Source: Candidatus Obscuribacter sp. (GTDB taxonomy: Bacteria > Cyanobacteriota > Vampirovibrionia > Obscuribacterales > Obscuribacteraceae). Taken from it: DNA of 64,000 nucleotides. The notes below the pieces were generated by a model. The model made no database searches, had not been told where the DNA came from, and saw nothing but the letters and a program-made list of their open reading frames with translations. The position numbers were made by a program, and so were the translations under genes. Below are positions 1-9,249 of the stretch, piece by piece (position 1 is the first letter of the stretch; each line of letters begins with the position of its first letter). The stretch lies in NCBI GenBank assembly GCA_021772095.1, contig JADYXR010000030.1, forward strand, positions 62,001 through 126,000, read 5' to 3'.

Positions 1-36
1 TGCGGTTTTTTCGCGAGGAGAGAGGGTAGAATACCT

Positions 37-120
37 ATGCCTGTACTCCGACAGCTTGAGCTTACATTCGCTTTTTACCGAAATCCACGCTCTAGCGAAT
101 TGTACAGGCATTCTTTTTTC
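37..120 (+). ncRNA. Candidate Y-RNA-like small RNA
   Basis: The ends pair perfectly: ATGCCTGTAC at 37-46 with GTACAGGCAT at 102-111 (10 bp), followed at once by TCTTTTTTC. Inside lies a second perfect 7-bp stem, ATTCGCT at 66-72 with AGCGAAT at 94-100, closing a 21-nt loop. A TAGAAT box at 27-32 is well placed as a -10 for a start near 38; I see no good -35. Terminal pairing plus a 3' oligo-U tail at about 80 nt is the layout of Ro-bound Y RNAs, and the next gene is Ro60-like. It could instead be a long-loop terminator of a gene to the left, or a leader element of the gene at 371. Confidence 0.45.
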
Positions 121-370
121 ATGACGAAATTCTTTGACCGACGTTACGTAATCTTAGCCTGGCTTGGTGGGATAACTAGACGGCGGACACGCACGCAAAT
201 GTTTTAACTGAAATTCATTATCTCGAAACGGATCTCCAGATGTCGCGCGAGTTTGATGATTCGAGGAAAAGGGCAAAGTGAAAACCCCTGATCAAAATCA
301 GAAATTCGGTCGGCGGCATGCACTGGGCAATAATGTTTTAATGGAACGATAGTCACCCGAGCAAGGGCAG

Positions 371-1951
371 GTGTTTCCTTTGTCACCACGTAAGCGAGCG
401 AGCCAGGATACCAATACTTCAGTCGGCACTGCCCGCGACAACAGCGTTTGGGGCGGTCTTGCCGATTTGCTTACGGAAAAACGCAGAACGCGTGTGACGG
501 AAGAAGAATTTCGTCTGGATATTTTGAACGCACTGCTGCGAACGCCGCATGGTGACATAACTCCGTATGTCGAACCATTCAGATTTTTGCACGATCGCGA
601 TCCACTGTTCTTTATTCGTCTGGCCGCCTGGTATAACGAGCTTGGCACGGTGCATGATCTCAAACAATTGTTCATCGCATTTTTGTGCACGTCGAAATTT
701 TCGGATGAATTTCGCGAATGCGGATTAAGCATGATGGAACGCCTGCCACCATATCAGGTGCAACGTGTTCTCTACATGATTAAGGGTGAAGATCGAGGTG
801 GCACGTTTCAAAAAGGGCTCGGGCTCAGCGTTCCTCGATCTTTTAAAACAGCGATCAGAGGCTATTTGAAGAAACGCGAATCAAGCGACGATTCATTTGA
901 GTCGGCCGTATTGCATGCTCGCGAGGCGTTATCTACGTTGTATTGCTCGCTGAGAATCAAGCCTGGAAACTTTGCGCAAAAGGTTTTGTTCGACAACAAT
1001 CCACCGGAAGGCAGTCGTTTGCACGCTCTCAAAATGCTGAGCCGGACAACTGATACAGAAGAACAAGCTTTAATCATCGCTGATTATCAATTGCCTTATC
1101 GGGCAGCGGTTTCTGCAATCAAGTGGTTGTCACCGCCGGTGATGGTTGCGATTGTTGACGCTATGTCTCCGCAGGAACTGATCAACAATCTCGCCAGTTT
1201 AAAAAAACGCGGAGCCTTTGAGAACGAGGACATTCGCGCGTTTATTGAATGCAAACTGGAGGATGCAAAAACAGATCGTCGTGTTTCTGCGTTAAAAACT
1301 CGGCAGGCGATCAAAGCCGCAGGTCTGGACGGTGAGATGGAAAAACAGGTGGCAGCAGTCGGAGACGCGAGAATAAAATCGCTCGGAAAGGTCACGCGCT
1401 CAACTGCGTTGTTTGTTGATAAGAGCGCCTCAATGGAAGAAGCGATCGAAGTCGGCAAACAGGTGGCGAGCATCATCGCGCCGATTTGCACAAAAGAGTT
1501 GACCGTTTACGCATTCGACACAATTGCCTATCCAATCAAAGCGAAAGGCAATGAATTATCTGATTGGGAAAACGCGTTCAAGGGCATTTCCGCTAATGGC
1601 TCGACTAGCTGCGGATCGGCGCTGGAAGCGTTGATCAAAGACGGGAAACAGGTGGACCAAGTTATCGTAGTCACCGATCAGGAAGAGAATGCGCAGCCAT
1701 TTTTCGAACGAAGTCTCGTGCACTACGGTCGTCAGTTTGGCATGACACCAGATATAGTGATTGTCAATGTAGGGGCGAGTTCGACATTTCTCGAAGACAG
1801 CTTGAAAAATTATGATGTCCACGTCGACACTTATACTTTCAATGGCGACTACTACAGCCTGCCAAGCCTGATTCCATTGCTTTCGCAAGGAACACGCTCT
1901 GACTTGCTCGCCGACATAATGCGATATCCATTGCCGGAAAGAACTAAATGA
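371..1951 (+). CDS. Ro60-like TROVE/VWA domain RNA-binding protein
   Basis: This 526-residue protein has an alpha-helical repeat region (about residues 30-310), followed by a von Willebrand A-type domain. The metal site is intact: DKSAS at 350-354, a later conserved Thr in the GSTSC segment, and TDQE near residue 436, which resembles the TDNE of Ro60. Ro60 proteins bind misfolded RNA and Y RNAs in a ring of helical repeats. The assignment rests on domain order and MIDAS motifs, so a different helical-repeat VWA protein is possible. The start is GTG at 371, with AAGGG just upstream but close; TTG at 380 is an alternative. The stop overlaps the next start (ATGA). Confidence 0.65.
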   Translation: MFPLSPRKRASQDTNTSVGTARDNSVWGGLADLLTEKRRTRVTEEEFRLDILNALLRTPHGDITPYVEPFRFLHDRDPLFFIRLAAWYNELGTVHDLKQLFIAFLCTSKFSDEFRECGLSMMERLPPYQVQRVLYMIKGEDRGGTFQKGLGLSVPRSFKTAIRGYLKKRESSDDSFESAVLHAREALSTLYCSLRIKPGNFAQKVLFDNNPPEGSRLHALKMLSRTTDTEEQALIIADYQLPYRAAVSAIKWLSPPVMVAIVDAMSPQELINNLASLKKRGAFENEDIRAFIECKLEDAKTDRRVSALKTRQAIKAAGLDGEMEKQVAAVGDARIKSLGKVTRSTALFVDKSASMEEAIEVGKQVASIIAPICTKELTVYAFDTIAYPIKAKGNELSDWENAFKGISANGSTSCGSALEALIKDGKQVDQVIVVTDQEENAQPFFERSLVHYGRQFGMTPDIVIVNVGASSTFLEDSLKNYDVHVDTYTFNGDYYSLPSLIPLLSQGTRSDLLADIMRYPLPERTK

Positions 1952-2919
1952 CCGAGGACAAACCGGCAAAGAAAGCGCGCCCCGACGTTCGAGCAATGAT
2001 CAAAAAAGCGGCTCAACAAACGCGCGATGTTTTCGAAACGATCATCATGGCACCAGTCGTGCCGGGCGGCCTTGTGCGGGTTCGCATCAACGGTATCGTT
2101 TCGGAATTCGAAGTCGACGATGCTGCATTTCTTGGATGGGGATTGTTGAAACCGGAAGCACCAGGCAAAGCGAAGCTAATCGGCGAAGCGTCGCCGGCAC
2201 AAGTGAAAGCTTATATGGATCTGCTTCCGCGCTTTCAAGTTACGATGCTGAAAGAGCTGCAAGGCACATGGTGGGCGCTTCCGGCGCAGGGTTCCGAAAA
2301 TAGACTGTCGTCATCGCAGGCGGTGCCGATTCGTTTAGCGGCTCGCATAATGAGTTTCGATACTGCGGCTGTTCGTTTCGACGGCGCTTCTTTCTGGTTT
2401 GAATCAATCGCCCGACGACGCAATCCTGCGGTTGCTCGAACGCTGCGAGATCAACTTGCTAAGGAAGTTTTTCCTGAAGACGTCGAATGCCCGGAAGTGA
2501 CCCCTCAAGAGCGTCTTGCTTACAGCTTCATGTTTTACGATTTGCACCCGGATCTAATCGAGCAGGATTTGCCGGAGCACGATTCAAGTTCTGAAACTCA
2601 GACTCAAAACACTTTCGATTACGATACCTGGCTCAAAGACTTCAAAAACATGCGTGGCATTCTCGAGCGCGAACAAGAAGATCGCAAAATCAAAAACGCC
2701 TTGCGCCATGCCGGCGCTCAGCTCCACAGCTATTGGCGCAGCAACCCTGCCGATCGCGAACTCAACATCAAAATTGTAGTCGACGGTAGCGAGCATATTG
2801 CCCGGGTCAACACGTACGACCTCACTGTTGTAAACGCGGGCATCTGTTTAAGCGGCTACGATCAAGACTTCGACTTAACGAGCTTAGTCGGCGTGCTTCG
2901 CGAATACAAAAAAAATTGA
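1948..2919 (+). CDS. Unknown protein translationally coupled to Ro60-like gene
   Basis: This is a 323-residue soluble protein of a family I do not recognise. It starts at an ATG that overlaps the TGA of the preceding gene by four bases, so it is probably translated by coupling and may act with the Ro60-like protein. There is no signal peptide or membrane segment. The first 25 residues are Lys/Arg-rich and could touch nucleic acid. The centre has an aromatic beta-rich stretch near residues 95-155, and the C-terminal part is mixed helix/strand. It ends 13 bases before the convergent ispH. Confidence 0.8.
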   Translation: MTEDKPAKKARPDVRAMIKKAAQQTRDVFETIIMAPVVPGGLVRVRINGIVSEFEVDDAAFLGWGLLKPEAPGKAKLIGEASPAQVKAYMDLLPRFQVTMLKELQGTWWALPAQGSENRLSSSQAVPIRLAARIMSFDTAAVRFDGASFWFESIARRRNPAVARTLRDQLAKEVFPEDVECPEVTPQERLAYSFMFYDLHPDLIEQDLPEHDSSSETQTQNTFDYDTWLKDFKNMRGILEREQEDRKIKNALRHAGAQLHSYWRSNPADRELNIKIVVDGSEHIARVNTYDLTVVNAGICLSGYDQDFDLTSLVGVLREYKKN

Positions 2920-2932
2920 TTATAGAGACCAG

Positions 2933-4111
2933 TTAGACTTCCTGGCGCAACGAAAAAACCTTTTCGATCACTTCGGCAACAACCTGGTTAGGAGTTGATG
3001 CGCCAGCGGAGACGCCGATGACGACGGGTTCTTTGGGCAGCCAACTATTGGTCGTCGAGCAGTCAGTATCATGAGGCGGTTTGTGACGAATCTCGTCAGC
3101 GGACACGATGCACGATGGTCCATCGATGTGATACGAAGGCAATCCGTTTGTCAAAGCGATTTCATGCAAGTGTCCGGTGTTGGAGGAATTGAATCCACCG
3201 ATGATTAACATCAAGTCCAGAGGCTCTTCGATCAGATGCAACATCGCATCTTGTCGTTCCTGCGTAGCATCACAGATAGTGTCACCGGGACTGAGGAAGT
3301 GATCGTTTATAACCGACGGTCCGTACTTTGCCATCATTGTTCTTTCGAACAATTTGCCGATCATTTCAGTTTCGCCTTTAAGCATCGTGGTTTGATTGGC
3401 AATGCCGATGCGAACAAGATCGCGGTCGGGGTCAAAGCCTTGCGAATAAGCTTGTTTATCGCGATCCAAAAATACTTCTTTCGATCCGCCGTTCAAAATA
3501 TAGTCAGCGATCCATTCAGCTTCTTTCAAGTTCTGAACGATCAGATACGTATCCGCGCGAGACGAGGTGGCGACGGTTTCTTCGTGATTATATTTACCGT
3601 GGATGATCGCCGTAAAATCGCCTTGCGCAAATTTCTGCACGCGATTCCAAACACGAGACACCCATGGGCAGGTCGTGTCGACAATCTCGCAATTGCGTTG
3701 TTCGAGGAAATGCATCTCTTCTACGCTGGCGCCAAAGGCAGGCAGAATCACGACATCGTTTTCATTCACACAATCGAGGCTTTTGGTGCCGTCGTCTTTC
3801 ACTTGCAAGAAGTCGATGCCCATGTCACGCAAATGCGAGTTGACTAGCGGGTTGTGAATAATTTCGTTCGTGATCCAGATTTTGCGATCGGGAAAATGCC
3901 TGCGCGTCTCATAAGCCATGGACACTGCACGGTCGACGCCCCAGCAAAAACCGAAAGCTTCAGCCAACCGGATCGTGATGCCGTTGCGTTTGAGAGTGTT
4001 GCCGCCTTCCTTGAGTTCAGCGATAAGATCTGACTCATAAGCGCTCTTTAGATCGCCGTCGACGACATCCTTAAGACCGAATCCTTTTCTATGGTAGGTC
4101 GGGTTTTTCAT
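2933..4111 (-). CDS. ispH: 4-hydroxy-3-methylbut-2-enyl diphosphate reductase
   Basis: IspH (LytB) catalyses the last step of the MEP isoprenoid pathway, reducing HMBPP to IPP and DMAPP with a [4Fe-4S] cluster. The three cluster cysteines are visible in FGFCWG (Cys56), TTCPWV and [12 protein letters not shown]. At 392 residues it is longer than the usual bacterial enzyme of about 310. Its N-terminal extension (YHRKGFG) and the [14 protein letters not shown] and [10 protein letters not shown] blocks are those of the cyanobacterial and plant form. This is the best lineage marker in the window. It is convergent with the preceding operon. Confidence 0.97.
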   Translation of the reverse strand: MKNPTYHRKGFGLKDVVDGDLKSAYESDLIAELKEGGNTLKRNGITIRLAEAFGFCWGVDRAVSMAYETRRHFPDRKIWITNEIIHNPLVNSHLRDMGIDFLQVKDDGTKSLDCVNENDVVILPAFGASVEEMHFLEQRNCEIVDTTCPWVSRVWNRVQKFAQGDFTAIIHGKYNHEETVATSSRADTYLIVQNLKEAEWIADYILNGGSKEVFLDRDKQAYSQGFDPDRDLVRIGIANQTTMLKGETEMIGKLFERTMMAKYGPSVINDHFLSPGDTICDATQERQDAMLHLIEEPLDLMLIIGGFNSSNTGHLHEIALTNGLPSYHIDGPSCIVSADEIRHKPPHDTDCSTTNSWLPKEPVVIGVSAGASTPNQVVAEVIEKVFSLRQEV

Positions 4112-4329
4112 TACTAGAATCTCGAATCTCTTTAGAACAACGACTCGAATTTTACCTAGTTTACGTAAGAATTGCTGCTCAATCCGGGGGCGGAGTGTTA
4201 TTATTTCGTTGGCTTATACTTACTATGGACCCTAGTTACCAAGAACAGATCGTAGCTCTCTCAGGCACTAGTGGTATCGCACGCTCGGCGTCGAGTTTTG
4301 TCAGGGTCTATAAACGGGGAGGATTTTTC

Positions 4330-4728
4330 GTGAAGAAGTCGTTATCAATGCTTCTGGCAGCAGTTGCAATCGCATCATCTTGTTCAGCTGCAAATGCTGA
4401 AGATGCAAAAGAAATGGCAAGAAATGCCGCGCGCTTTCCAGTGAGAGCAGCTGCAGTCGGTACTGGAATGGTCGTCGGAATCCCGGTCGCCATCACACGT
4501 CGCAGCTCTAATCGCGCAATCGAGTTTACCGAAAGTTTCGCCGATAAAATTGGCGGAAAAGAACACGCGCCACCAATGATATTCGCAAGCATCCTGGGCA
4601 TGCCGTTCGGCTTGCTTGTCGGAGCCGGTGAAGGTGTTTTCATGGGTGGTAAAAACGCTATCAATGGCAGTGCTGCAGAGCATCCATTCACACTCTCCAC
4701 GTTCAGTCTCGATGAAGAACTGGAATAA
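4330..4728 (+). CDS. Small exported protein with glycine-rich hydrophobic core
   Basis: A 132-residue protein starting at GTG 4330. GGGGAGGA lies just upstream, and this start gives a clean signal peptide (two lysines, hydrophobic core, cleavage after about ANA). The mature part has two glycine-rich hydrophobic stretches, around MVVGIPVAI and ILGMPFGLLVGAGEGVFMGG, which may insert in or lie along a membrane. The reading frame is open further upstream, but that part lacks a ribosome site and protein character. I recognise no family. It is followed by a hairpin and then the HAD gene. Confidence 0.75.
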   Translation: MKKSLSMLLAAVAIASSCSAANAEDAKEMARNAARFPVRAAAVGTGMVVGIPVAITRRSSNRAIEFTESFADKIGGKEHAPPMIFASILGMPFGLLVGAGEGVFMGGKNAINGSAAEHPFTLSTFSLDEELE

Positions 4729-4752
4729 GCATAGTCAGAAACTGATTTCGGA

Positions 4753-4783
4753 AGAGGCGCGGACACTGATGGTTCGCGCCTCT
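4753..4783 (+). terminator. Hairpin, possible weak terminator
   Basis: AGAGGCGCG (4753-4761) pairs perfectly with CGCGCCTCT (4775-4783) around a 13-nt loop. It is followed by a pyrimidine-rich stretch rather than a clean T run. It sits between the small exported protein and the HAD gene and may attenuate read-through. Confidence 0.4.
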
Positions 4784-4808
4784 ACTGTCTCTTGTTGGAG
4801 TTTAAAAA

Positions 4809-5465
4809 ATGCATTTTGATTTGCGCGCGTTGATTTTCGACATGGATGGGGTACTCATAGACTCAGAACCCATGCACCTCGAAGCGTTTAAACGTTTCTT
4901 CAAAACATTGAATATTGAATACACTGCAGAGCAAAACGCGCTCTACCTGGGCAGAAAAGACTCCGAGATATCGGAACTGTTGATCGAGAAGTACGGCTTA
5001 AACATGACGGCGCCTGAGTTGGTCGAGAAGAAAGAAGAAATATTCAGGCAACTGATTCTGGCTGAATCCAGTGCCCGACCGGGCGTTATGCAAACACTCA
5101 AGGAAGCCGTTGAGCTTGGGATCAACCGCGCAGTCGCATCCTCAGCCACGCTGCCCACAATAAAACTCATTGTAAACACTCTTAAGCTGAATCAATACTT
5201 CCATAGTTTGTCCTCCGGCGACGAAGTGAAGAATGGAAAGCCCGCGCCCGATGTGTTTCTGCTCGCCGCCGAGCGCATGCAAATCGCGCCGGAGCACTGT
5301 CTGGTAATCGAAGACACGGAAGCGGGTGTTCAAGCAGCTAGAGCCGCGGGTATGAAAGTGGTGGCTATTCCCTGCGATGCGACCAAGCATCAAACTCATG
5401 CCCTGGCAGACATGAGACTGGATAGCCTCAGCGAACTGAAGCTGAAAGATTGGGTTCAACACTAA
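4809..5465 (+). CDS. HAD hydrolase, beta-phosphoglucomutase-like
   Basis: A 218-residue HAD-superfamily enzyme of the beta-phosphoglucomutase/phosphatase group. Motif I is DMDGVLIDSE, with nucleophile Asp11 and acid/base Asp13. A four-helix cap follows (about residues 18-85), then motif II in ASSAT, the motif III lysine in KNGKPAPDVF, and motif IV in IEDTEAGVQAA. The ATG at 4809 has GGAG seven bases upstream. The substrate (hexose phosphate, phosphoglycolate or other) cannot be read from the sequence. Confidence 0.9.
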   Translation: MHFDLRALIFDMDGVLIDSEPMHLEAFKRFFKTLNIEYTAEQNALYLGRKDSEISELLIEKYGLNMTAPELVEKKEEIFRQLILAESSARPGVMQTLKEAVELGINRAVASSATLPTIKLIVNTLKLNQYFHSLSSGDEVKNGKPAPDVFLLAAERMQIAPEHCLVIEDTEAGVQAARAAGMKVVAIPCDATKHQTHALADMRLDSLSELKLKDWVQH

Positions 5466-5615
5466 CCTCGCACACAGGCTGTATATCGGACACTCAACTA
5501 ATCATTTATCCAGAAATGCCTGGAAAACTTCCACTTGGCAAGCATGCATTAGTTTGATGTGGGTATAAAACCCTGGGGGTAGCCGACTTTCTTACTTTAA
5601 ATAAGTAGGGATAAG

Positions 5616-8600
5616 TTGATTGAGTCAGGCAGGAATCGAGAGACCGGAACGGATTACATAGGGTTTAACGTTAATATGAGAATTATTCCAAAGGAGCGAA
5701 TACTCAGAGTCAACTGCGCCGGCTACGGCACGGAAGCTCATTGGAATCTGGGGCGGGCGAAGAGTTTAAACAACTACAGCGCGATCATCGTCAACCCCGT
5801 CAGTATCGCCCACTTATTTGATAAAGATCCTGAGCTGGTTCGCAAAGTCGAACAGTGTCTTGCCGAAGGCAACACCACGCTCACGATCGATGACGACTTA
5901 CTATTACGCAATCTGGCTGCCGAGATCGATAGTCGAGTGCTCGAGCTTTCCGATTTTCTGACTCAGGGCGGAGTGCTCGTTTACTTCCTCTGCCGTCCTT
6001 TTATAATTCAAGGACCGAGTTTGGCTCTGGATAATTACTACTGGTTGGAAAGCCTTGCTCCGGATCAACCAGCAGAACGCAACGTCCGCCACATGAGTGC
6101 TGTTTCTCACGGCCGATTGATCGAACCTACCGACGACGGCAGCATCAGCGAGTTTGCGCCTTACTTGCAACAGCCTGGTCTCGAGTGGAGCACGCTGATT
6201 CGCACGGAATATTTGACCGAAGGTTACACCGTCATGGCTGAAGCGGGCTCGAAGAAGTGCATCGCCGGTCAGTTATTCATCGTAGAAAGCAGTGGCAAAG
6301 TAGTTTTCTTGCCATCTCCTTATTCTCCTGATTTCGACAAAACGCTCATCGACGCTCTTAACGGCTGGTATACATTGAAAGAGCAAAGTCCGGAAGAGTT
6401 GGAAGCAGAACAATTCGAATCGAGTGCAACAGCGGCAACAATCGCAGCACAGGCAACACCTGATATCGGCTCCGGCCTATTCGAGCGCGAACAAAGTCAG
6501 TACGAACCAGTGGCTGGCGTCATGGTTGATCCAGTTGCGCAATCAACTCAGTCAGGAAATTTTGAAGTAACTTCCGCCGACGCCGCCTCTGCCACGCCAG
6601 AGCCGGAGCCGTTCTCATTCAACGCTGACAAAATTGCTGAGTCCGTTTCGCAGGACGCACGTCGCTTCGAAGAGGAAGTGGCAAATCGTGTCGCGCGAGA
6701 ACCAAAAAAATCGACGACCAGCATCGATCTTTCGATCTTCGCTCAAACCGCACGGCAGCTCGTGCAGAAGACGACGGACTCTCCTGCGGCCGCGCAGGAA
6801 GAACAATCCGAGGCACCAGGGGTGGAGTCAGGTTCATTTGCTCCAGTGGCACAAACGCCAGAGCAAGACGACTTCTCTTCGGCGCAACCAGCTATTGAAG
6901 AAACAGCAGCAGAAGAGGTAGAACCAAACGTGGAAACGGCATATCAGGCAACATTAGAAGAGCCCGAGCAAGCAGTAGAAGAAGCAGCGGATTATGAACT
7001 GCCTGCGCAAAAAGTCGCTCCGACACCTGAGAGCACCAACGCCGGTAATTCACTGCGAAATCTTCTTTCCGCCGTCACTCCGGAACTTCCTGAAAGTGTC
7101 AAACCATCAATGACTTCGCCGGCTTCGGCTCTCTTGTCGGAATCCGGAACCTTTTCTCCAGATCCGGTGACACCACCGGCGGTAAAATCTAAATCTGCAG
7201 CATCACTGTTCAGTGATGACGATGACGATTTTGATGAACCATCAATCGAAGCAGAATCACCGGCCGCGGCTAGCGAGGCGTCCGCCGAAGATCTGGACGC
7301 CAACGGTTTCAATCCGAATCAAAGAGAAGTCGAAACCTCAGATCAGAACTCAGGAGTTTACAGCAGTGCAACGCCACTAGCCGACTCGGGAGTCTACAAC
7401 AGTGCGACGCCGGTAGGCGATTCCGGCGTGTTCAGCAGCAGTTCGACGCAGCCTCAATCTACCGGCTACTCGAGCGAATTCAGTAAGTCAACCGACTCCG
7501 GTTTCTTCGGACAACAGCATGCAGAGACGGCTTCGAGCAACTCAGGCGCGTATGGCACGCCGGCTGCAAACAGTTCTGACTCGATTCCAGCAACTAATTC
7601 CGGCGTGTACGATCAGAAGTTTCCCCTCGGGACAAACAGCAGTTCCACTCTGCCGCAATTGAATTCTCCAACCAGCAGCAGTTCCAGCCTCCCGCAATTA
7701 AATCCTCAAACTAGCAGCAGTTCCACCCTGCCGCAAGCAGTCTCGCCAACCAGCAGCAGCTCCAACCTGCCGCAACTGAACTCTCCGACTAGCAGCAGCT
7801 CCAACCTGCAGCAAGTGGCATCTCCAACCAGCAGCAGCTCCAGCCTGCCGCAAGTGCCCTCTCCAACCAGCAGCAGTTCCAGCCTGCCGCAAGTGGGTAC
7901 AGGTTCTGGCGACTTCAACACAGTGAGGAGCGAAGAACCAGCAAGTTCAGAAGCATTCAATCAGGTGCAACCAGCCGCGCAAGAACCTTTTTATAGTCAA
8001 CCGGCTCCTCCGGCTGCACTGACGTCTCCATCGGTCACGACGCCACCACCGGCGGAGCCTGCAATTTTGCAACCACCTTCTGGATTTATGTCCAATTTCG
8101 CCGCGCAAAATGCTTCACAGCAAGTGGAAAAATTGCCGCCGGCTGAACCGCCAATGCCTCAGACACCCGTTCCGTTCGTATCATCTGCTGGAGATAATAG
8201 CGCTGTGACAAATAATGATCCCTCCAATCACGACAACAAATCGACAATGGACCTGCTTCGCGAACTCGAGAAAGCTCAGCGTCCACCAGACCAGGTTCAA
8301 CCACAAGCCGCACCTGCAGAGACCGAACCGGATGCCGATGGTGTCAGACCTCTGTTGAGTAATTTGTTTAAGAAGGATGCCACAGAGCCTCCTGTCTATG
8401 AGATTACACCACCCGCAGTACCACAGTCGGGTCAACCGGCAGTGCCACCGCGGCCGATTCCGACACGGAACACGCTCGGTGCTTTGATGCAGCCCGCTGC
8501 AGAATCTAGAGTAACAGTGCCACAAGAAAGTTTAGCGATGAATAGGGAGGGCAGCAACGCGATGTCTAATATGGTAGTTCCGGATTGGTGCAAACAGTAT

Positions 8601-9218
8601 TCTTTCTCGTATCTTGACGAATTGAAGAAGGAGCAAGCCACCCTGGCTAGCGAATTGCAGGATATTCAAGCAAAACTGAACACGGTGGAAAGCAAAATTG
8701 CTTCAGTCGAACAACTGAAATCCGCTTTGCTATCGGGCGATGGCGACTCGCTCAAAGAAGCTACCGGACTGGTTCTCGGCAAACTGGGTTGGACTATCAA
8801 CATCAACAATGCTGCACCAAATGAGGTGCTATTGCTCAATGTCGATCAACCTGAAGCCCTCGTAAGAATAGTACGCAGCGAAGCGCATTGTGACCGTTCT
8901 GAAGTTGCACAAGTTTCTGGTTCTGCAATTGCTTTCTGGGAAAAGCATGATATTGAACCTAAGGGATTGCTGATTGCATGCACCTGGGCGAACGTCAGCC
9001 CGGGCAGCAGAAATCAAAAAGATTTCGAAGAACCGGTTGCCGAATTTGCGAAGAAAAAGAATTTGTGTTTAATTACATCTATACAGATGCTCGGAATCTA
9101 CCGCGATCTCGAACTAGGTCTTGTCACTCCGGATGTTGTGAGAAGACAGATGCTCGAAACCAACGGACTGCTCGGCGGCTATGCCGTAGAGTCAGCCATG
9201 GCCGGAGCCAGAGCATAG
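5616..9218 (+). CDS. Large repeat protein: amidotransferase-like N domain, nuclease-like C domain
   Basis: This 1200-residue protein has no signal peptide. Residues about 20-265 form a globular alpha/beta domain; its pattern of a YSAIIVNP strand, then a TQGGVLVYFL strand, resembles glutamine-amidotransferase-like sensor folds. Residues 270-960 are low complexity and include [DN]SG[VF][YF] motifs and a 12-residue array around LPQ and SPTSSSS (675-760). A coiled coil near 995-1040 precedes a C-terminal domain (1040-1200) that looks like a degenerate restriction-endonuclease fold, with EALVRIVRSE in place of a catalytic core. The start is TTG 5616 after AGGG; ATG 5676 is an alternative. It lies 31 bases before the next gene and is probably in one operon with it. 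Confidence 0.75.
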   Translation: MIESGRNRETGTDYIGFNVNMRIIPKERILRVNCAGYGTEAHWNLGRAKSLNNYSAIIVNPVSIAHLFDKDPELVRKVEQCLAEGNTTLTIDDDLLLRNLAAEIDSRVLELSDFLTQGGVLVYFLCRPFIIQGPSLALDNYYWLESLAPDQPAERNVRHMSAVSHGRLIEPTDDGSISEFAPYLQQPGLEWSTLIRTEYLTEGYTVMAEAGSKKCIAGQLFIVESSGKVVFLPSPYSPDFDKTLIDALNGWYTLKEQSPEELEAEQFESSATAATIAAQATPDIGSGLFEREQSQYEPVAGVMVDPVAQSTQSGNFEVTSADAASATPEPEPFSFNADKIAESVSQDARRFEEEVANRVAREPKKSTTSIDLSIFAQTARQLVQKTTDSPAAAQEEQSEAPGVESGSFAPVAQTPEQDDFSSAQPAIEETAAEEVEPNVETAYQATLEEPEQAVEEAADYELPAQKVAPTPESTNAGNSLRNLLSAVTPELPESVKPSMTSPASALLSESGTFSPDPVTPPAVKSKSAASLFSDDDDDFDEPSIEAESPAAASEASAEDLDANGFNPNQREVETSDQNSGVYSSATPLADSGVYNSATPVGDSGVFSSSSTQPQSTGYSSEFSKSTDSGFFGQQHAETASSNSGAYGTPAANSSDSIPATNSGVYDQKFPLGTNSSSTLPQLNSPTSSSSSLPQLNPQTSSSSTLPQAVSPTSSSSNLPQLNSPTSSSSNLQQVASPTSSSSSLPQVPSPTSSSSSLPQVGTGSGDFNTVRSEEPASSEAFNQVQPAAQEPFYSQPAPPAALTSPSVTTPPPAEPAILQPPSGFMSNFAAQNASQQVEKLPPAEPPMPQTPVPFVSSAGDNSAVTNNDPSNHDNKSTMDLLRELEKAQRPPDQVQPQAAPAETEPDADGVRPLLSNLFKKDATEPPVYEITPPAVPQSGQPAVPPRPIPTRNTLGALMQPAAESRVTVPQESLAMNREGSNAMSNMVVPDWCKQYSFSYLDELKKEQATLASELQDIQAKLNTVESKIASVEQLKSALLSGDGDSLKEATGLVLGKLGWTININNAAPNEVLLLNVDQPEALVRIVRSEAHCDRSEVAQVSGSAIAFWEKHDIEPKGLLIACTWANVSPGSRNQKDFEEPVAEFAKKKNLCLITSIQMLGIYRDLELGLVTPDVVRRQMLETNGLLGGYAVESAMAGARA
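7640..7895 (+). repeat. 36-bp coding tandem repeat (LPQ/SPTSSSS array)
   Basis: About seven degenerate 36-bp units inside the large repeat gene encode a 12-residue unit built around LPQ and SPTSSSS. Most differences between units are third-position or conservative changes, as expected of a selected protein repeat. Confidence 0.85.
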
Positions 9219-9249
9219 TTTGTAATAGCGGGGGAGCGCGTTAGCCAAA

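Noticed and set aside
7640..7895. Regularly spaced 36-bp repeats that look like a CRISPR array
   Set aside because: The repeats abut without unique spacers and encode a 12-residue protein repeat in the frame of a long gene.
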